From NCBI GenBank assembly GCA_030691835.1, contig JAUYDO010000209.1:1-7690 (forward strand): a DNA stretch of 7,690 nucleotides, written 5' to 3'. The notes under the pieces were generated by a model. That model saw nothing but the letters and a program-made list of their open reading frames with translations. It did no database searches and had not been told where the DNA came from. A program made the translations under genes and the position numbers. Position 1 is the stretch's first letter. Each line of letters begins with the position of its first letter. The DNA comes from Dehalococcoidia bacterium. GTDB lineage: Bacteria > Chloroflexota > Dehalococcoidia > Dehalococcoidales > UBA3254. Below are positions 5,302-7,690 of this stretch, in pieces.

Positions 5302-6528
5302 ATGGGTTACGAGAGTCTTTTCCAGCCGATTAAAATTGGTCGCGTAGAAATCAAAAACCGCATCGGCATGGCGCCCATGAACATCAACTTCACCCGGGAA
5401 GGCTATATCAGCGAGCAACACATGGCTTATTTCGCTGCCAGAGCGAAGGGCGGCACCGGGCTGATAATGACCGAGGCTATCAGGACAAGCATCGAGGGTA
5501 CTAACCGCACCTTCTACGATAACCCGCACATGTGGCATCCCTCACACCAGAAGAATCTGAGCGAGCTTGCCGAGACGGTGCACTACTTCGGAGCTAAAAT
5601 AATCGCTCAAATGAACATCGGTCCGGGACCGCAGGGTTCGTCAAAGAAGATGGGTCTACAGCCCATAGCCGCCTCGCCGGTGGCATTTCAAGTGCCCAAA
5701 GAGAATGTGCCCAAAGCCATGCTACCCATGATTGAGAAAGGCGAAGTGTATCTCAGCCTCAAGGGCGAGATGCCGCGCGAGATGACCAAAGATGAGATAC
5801 ACAAGGAAACGGAGAATTTTGCCAAGGCAGCCAGGATGGGGCTGGTAGCCGGCGTTGACGGCATCGAGATGCATGCCGCGCACGGCTATCTCCTGCACAG
5901 TTTCATGTCTCCACTCTTCAACAAGCGGACGGACGAGTACGGCGGCGACCTGGAGAACCGCATGAGATTCCTTATCGAGGTGGTGCGCGCTACCAGGCAG
6001 TTGATTGGCAGTAAACCGGTGCTGGGTGTAAGAGCCAGCTCGGATGAGCATATGCCTGGCGGGATAACCCTCGATGAGATGAAGATGGTGTTAAAAAGGC
6101 TGGAGCAGGAAGGTTTGGACTTCTTCCATCTGTCCGGCGGCTCTTATGAGGCGATGAAATACCTTTTCCCTGACGAAGACGGCACCATGCTGAACGATGG
6201 CAAAGAGCTTAAGAAAGTGGTCAAAATGCCCATCATGGCTTCCAGCGTACATGACCCCGACCTGGCGGCGAAGGCGGTCGCCGAGGGCATGTGCGATATG
6301 ATAGTGCACGGGCGTCCTCTCATCGCCGACGCGGAGTGGGCGAACAAGGTCAAGGAGGGTAGGGTGAGCGAGATTGTGAAGTGCAAACGCGACCTCATCT
6401 GCCTGATGCGGCTTTTCCAGGGTCTACCGGGCAGGTGCAGTGTGAATCCGGACTTCGGGCGGGAGAGGTATATGCCCGAGTACCGGCGCGGTCCGACAAA
6501 GATGAGCTACTGGCGCACTTCGCTATAA
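5302..6528 (+). CDS. Old Yellow Enzyme-type FMN oxidoreductase lacking the C-terminal NAD(P)H domain, copy 1
   Basis: The 408-residue product is an FMN-binding TIM barrel of the 2,4-dienoyl-CoA reductase/BaiCD/trimethylamine dehydrogenase branch. Motifs are LFQPIKIGRVEIKNRI (6-21), APM (24-26), HAAHGYLLHSFMSP (191-204) with the likely catalytic Tyr196, NKRTDEYGGDLENRMRF (207-223), GVR (242-244) and HGRPLIAD (336-343). The barrel ends in C361-x2-D364-x2-C367-x11-C379, followed by SVNP. This is the iron-sulfur motif with Asp in place of the second Cys. Relatives continue for some 250 residues with an FAD/NAD(P)H domain; here the protein stops at 408 and the next gene starts 26 bp later, so electrons must come from a separate partner. 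The usual His of the QLxHxGR motif is absent (QMNIGPG, 103-109). AAGGAGG (5288-5294) lies 7 nt before the ATG. Likely role: reduction or oxidation of a conjugated enoyl-CoA or enone in the operon's pathway. Confidence 0.85.
   Translation: MGYESLFQPIKIGRVEIKNRIGMAPMNINFTREGYISEQHMAYFAARAKGGTGLIMTEAIRTSIEGTNRTFYDNPHMWHPSHQKNLSELAETVHYFGAKIIAQMNIGPGPQGSSKKMGLQPIAASPVAFQVPKENVPKAMLPMIEKGEVYLSLKGEMPREMTKDEIHKETENFAKAARMGLVAGVDGIEMHAAHGYLLHSFMSPLFNKRTDEYGGDLENRMRFLIEVVRATRQLIGSKPVLGVRASSDEHMPGGITLDEMKMVLKRLEQEGLDFFHLSGGSYEAMKYLFPDEDGTMLNDGKELKKVVKMPIMASSVHDPDLAAKAVAEGMCDMIVHGRPLIADAEWANKVKEGRVSEIVKCKRDLICLMRLFQGLPGRCSVNPDFGRERYMPEYRRGPTKMSYWRTSL
5386..5441 (+). repeat. 56-bp block identical to 6636-6691
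   Basis: This stretch of the first flavoprotein gene is identical base for base to 6636-6691 in the second. It is bounded by single mismatches on both sides. It includes third-codon positions, so protein-level selection alone does not explain it. A second 44-bp identical block pairs 6382-6425 with 7632-7675 at the same offset of 1250 bp. Confidence 0.85.
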
Positions 6529-6554
6529 AATTTCTATTAATTGAAAGGAGCGAA

Positions 6555-7690
6555 ATGTACGAAAATCTTTTCAAACCCATCAAGCTGGGCAGACTTGAAA
6601 TCAAGAACCGTATCGGACTGGCGCCCATGAACATGAACTTCACCCGGGAAGGCTATATCAGCGAGCAACACATGGCTTATTTCGCTGCCAGGGCGAAGGG
6701 TGGCGCCGGGCTGATAATGACCGAAGCCATACGTACCAGTATAGAAGGCACCAACCGCACCTACTACGACAACCCGCATATGTGGCATCCCTCGCACCAG
6801 AAGAACTTGAGCGAGCTTGCCGAGACGGTGCACTACTTCGGCGCCAGGATAATTGCCCAGATGAACATAGGTCCCGGGCCGCAGGGTTCGTCCAAGAAGA
6901 TGGGTTTACAGCCCATCGCCGCTTCGCCGGTAGCTTATGAAGTCCCGAAAGAGAACGTGCCGAAGGCTTTCTTATCCATACTCGAGCGCGGCGAGGTATA
7001 CATGAGCTTCAAGGGCGAAGTGCCGCGCGAGATGACCAAAGAAGAGATACACAAAGAGACCGAGCAGTATGCAAAATCAGCAAAGATGGCTATGGTCACC
7101 GGCATTGACGGCATCGAGATTCACGCCTGTCACGGCTATCTCCTGCACAGTTTCCTCTCGCCGCGCTTCAACAAGCGGACGGACGAGTACGGCGGCTCGC
7201 TCGAAAACCGGATGAGGTTCCTCATGGAGGTGGTCCAGGCGACCAGGCAGACGCTTGGCGCCAAAGCGGTAATCGGGGTAAGGACAAGCTCCGACGAGCA
7301 TATGCCCAACGGGCTTACCTCGGACGAGGTAAAGATAATAGTCCAGAAGCTTGAGCAGGCGGGCATGGATTTCTATCATCTCTCCGGCGGCTCCTATGAG
7401 GCGATGCATTATTTCTTCCCGGACGAGGATGGCACAGAGCTGGCCGACGCCAGGAAGTTTAAGTCGGCGGTAAGGATGCCCATCATGGTCTCCAGCATCC
7501 ATGACCCGGCGATGGCTGATACAGCGATAGCCGATGGTTCATGCGATATGCTGTTGTCCGGCAGACCGATGGTCGCCGACCCGGAATGGCCCAACAAGGT
7601 CAAAGAGGGCAGGGTGAACGAGATTGTGAAATGCAAACGCGACCTCATCTGCCTGATGCGGCTTTTCCAGGGTCTGCCGTCGCGGTGCTC
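6555..7690 (+). CDS. Old Yellow Enzyme-type FMN oxidoreductase, copy 2, 3' end beyond window
   Basis: From the ATG at 6555 the frame stays open for 378 codons to the window edge. It begins MYENLFKPIKLGRLEIKNRI and is collinear with the gene at 5302, apart from one fewer residue near the N-terminus. It shares APM, HGYLLHSFLSP (193-203), NKRTDEYGG, the GRPMVADPEW segment and the same C360-x2-D363-x2-C366-x11-C378 cluster motif, where the window ends. AAAGGAG (6544-6550) lies 4 nt before the ATG. Differences near the active site include Cys192 where copy 1 has Ala193 (HACHGYLL versus HAAHGYLL). Several loop and helix residues between 128 and 190 also differ, suggesting a different substrate or a heteromeric partner of copy 1. 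It is 26 bp downstream of copy 1 and surely cotranscribed. Whether a C-terminal NAD(P)H domain follows cannot be seen. Confidence 0.87.
   Translation, partial: MYENLFKPIKLGRLEIKNRIGLAPMNMNFTREGYISEQHMAYFAARAKGGAGLIMTEAIRTSIEGTNRTYYDNPHMWHPSHQKNLSELAETVHYFGARIIAQMNIGPGPQGSSKKMGLQPIAASPVAYEVPKENVPKAFLSILERGEVYMSFKGEVPREMTKEEIHKETEQYAKSAKMAMVTGIDGIEIHACHGYLLHSFLSPRFNKRTDEYGGSLENRMRFLMEVVQATRQTLGAKAVIGVRTSSDEHMPNGLTSDEVKIIVQKLEQAGMDFYHLSGGSYEAMHYFFPDEDGTELADARKFKSAVRMPIMVSSIHDPAMADTAIADGSCDMLLSGRPMVADPEWPNKVKEGRVNEIVKCKRDLICLMRLFQGLPSRC
6636..6691 (+). repeat. 56-bp block identical to 5386-5441
   Basis: This is the second member of the identical pair within the tandem flavoprotein genes. See the entry at 5386 for boundaries and the companion 44-bp block. 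Confidence 0.85.

Noticed and set aside
6439..6554. A frameshift as the cause of the short first flavoprotein
   Set aside because: Only 26 bp separate its stop from the next start and no reductase-domain sequence is found in any frame, so the short form is not a simple frameshift.

Overview
The window looks like a catabolic island from an uncultured, probably anaerobic bacterium. Coding DNA is moderately GC-rich and the one long intergenic stretch is AT-rich. The gene content (CoA-transferases of two families, a MaoC-like double hot-dog protein, an amidohydrolase-2 family protein and two Old Yellow Enzyme-type flavoproteins) recalls Dehalococcoidia/Chloroflexota or deltaproteobacterial environmental genomes. 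That placement is an inference from gene content only. No phylogenetic marker, RNA gene, transposase or CRISPR array is visible.

Layout. Positions 1-953 (minus strand) carry the first ~317 codons of a family III (CaiB/BaiF) CoA-transferase whose C-terminus lies beyond the window. A 175-bp divergent control region (954-1128) holds a near-consensus sigma70 promoter embedded in an inverted repeat. It is followed on the plus strand by a complete acetyl-CoA hydrolase/transferase-family (4-hydroxybutyrate CoA-transferase-like) gene at 1129-2448. A gene-free, repeat-rich spacer (2449-2919) contains a 7-bp tandem repeat and a cluster of overlapping hairpins. From 2920 to the window end runs a tight plus-strand operon of five genes: a 57-residue zinc-ribbon protein, a MaoC-like double hot-dog protein (ATGA overlap), an amidohydrolase-2/decarboxylase-like TIM-barrel protein, and two tandem paralogous flavin oxidoreductases. 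The second paralog is cut by the window edge.

How the genes may work together (inference): the CoA-transferases could activate a carboxylic acid substrate without ATP. The OYE-type enzymes could reduce or oxidise a conjugated enoyl or dienoyl intermediate, the MaoC-like protein could hydrate or dehydrate it, and the metal-dependent barrel enzyme could decarboxylate or hydrolyse it. The small zinc ribbon may be an accessory subunit of the MaoC protein. The substrate cannot be read from the sequence.

The most unusual point is in the two flavoproteins. Both lack the C-terminal NAD(P)H/FAD domain of the 2,4-dienoyl-CoA reductase/BaiCD class, yet both keep an iron-sulfur motif in which the second cysteine is replaced by aspartate (C-x2-D-x2-C-x11-C). 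This resembles the Asp-ligated cluster of Pyrococcus furiosus ferredoxin. Patchy stretches of identical DNA between the two copies suggest recent duplication or gene conversion.
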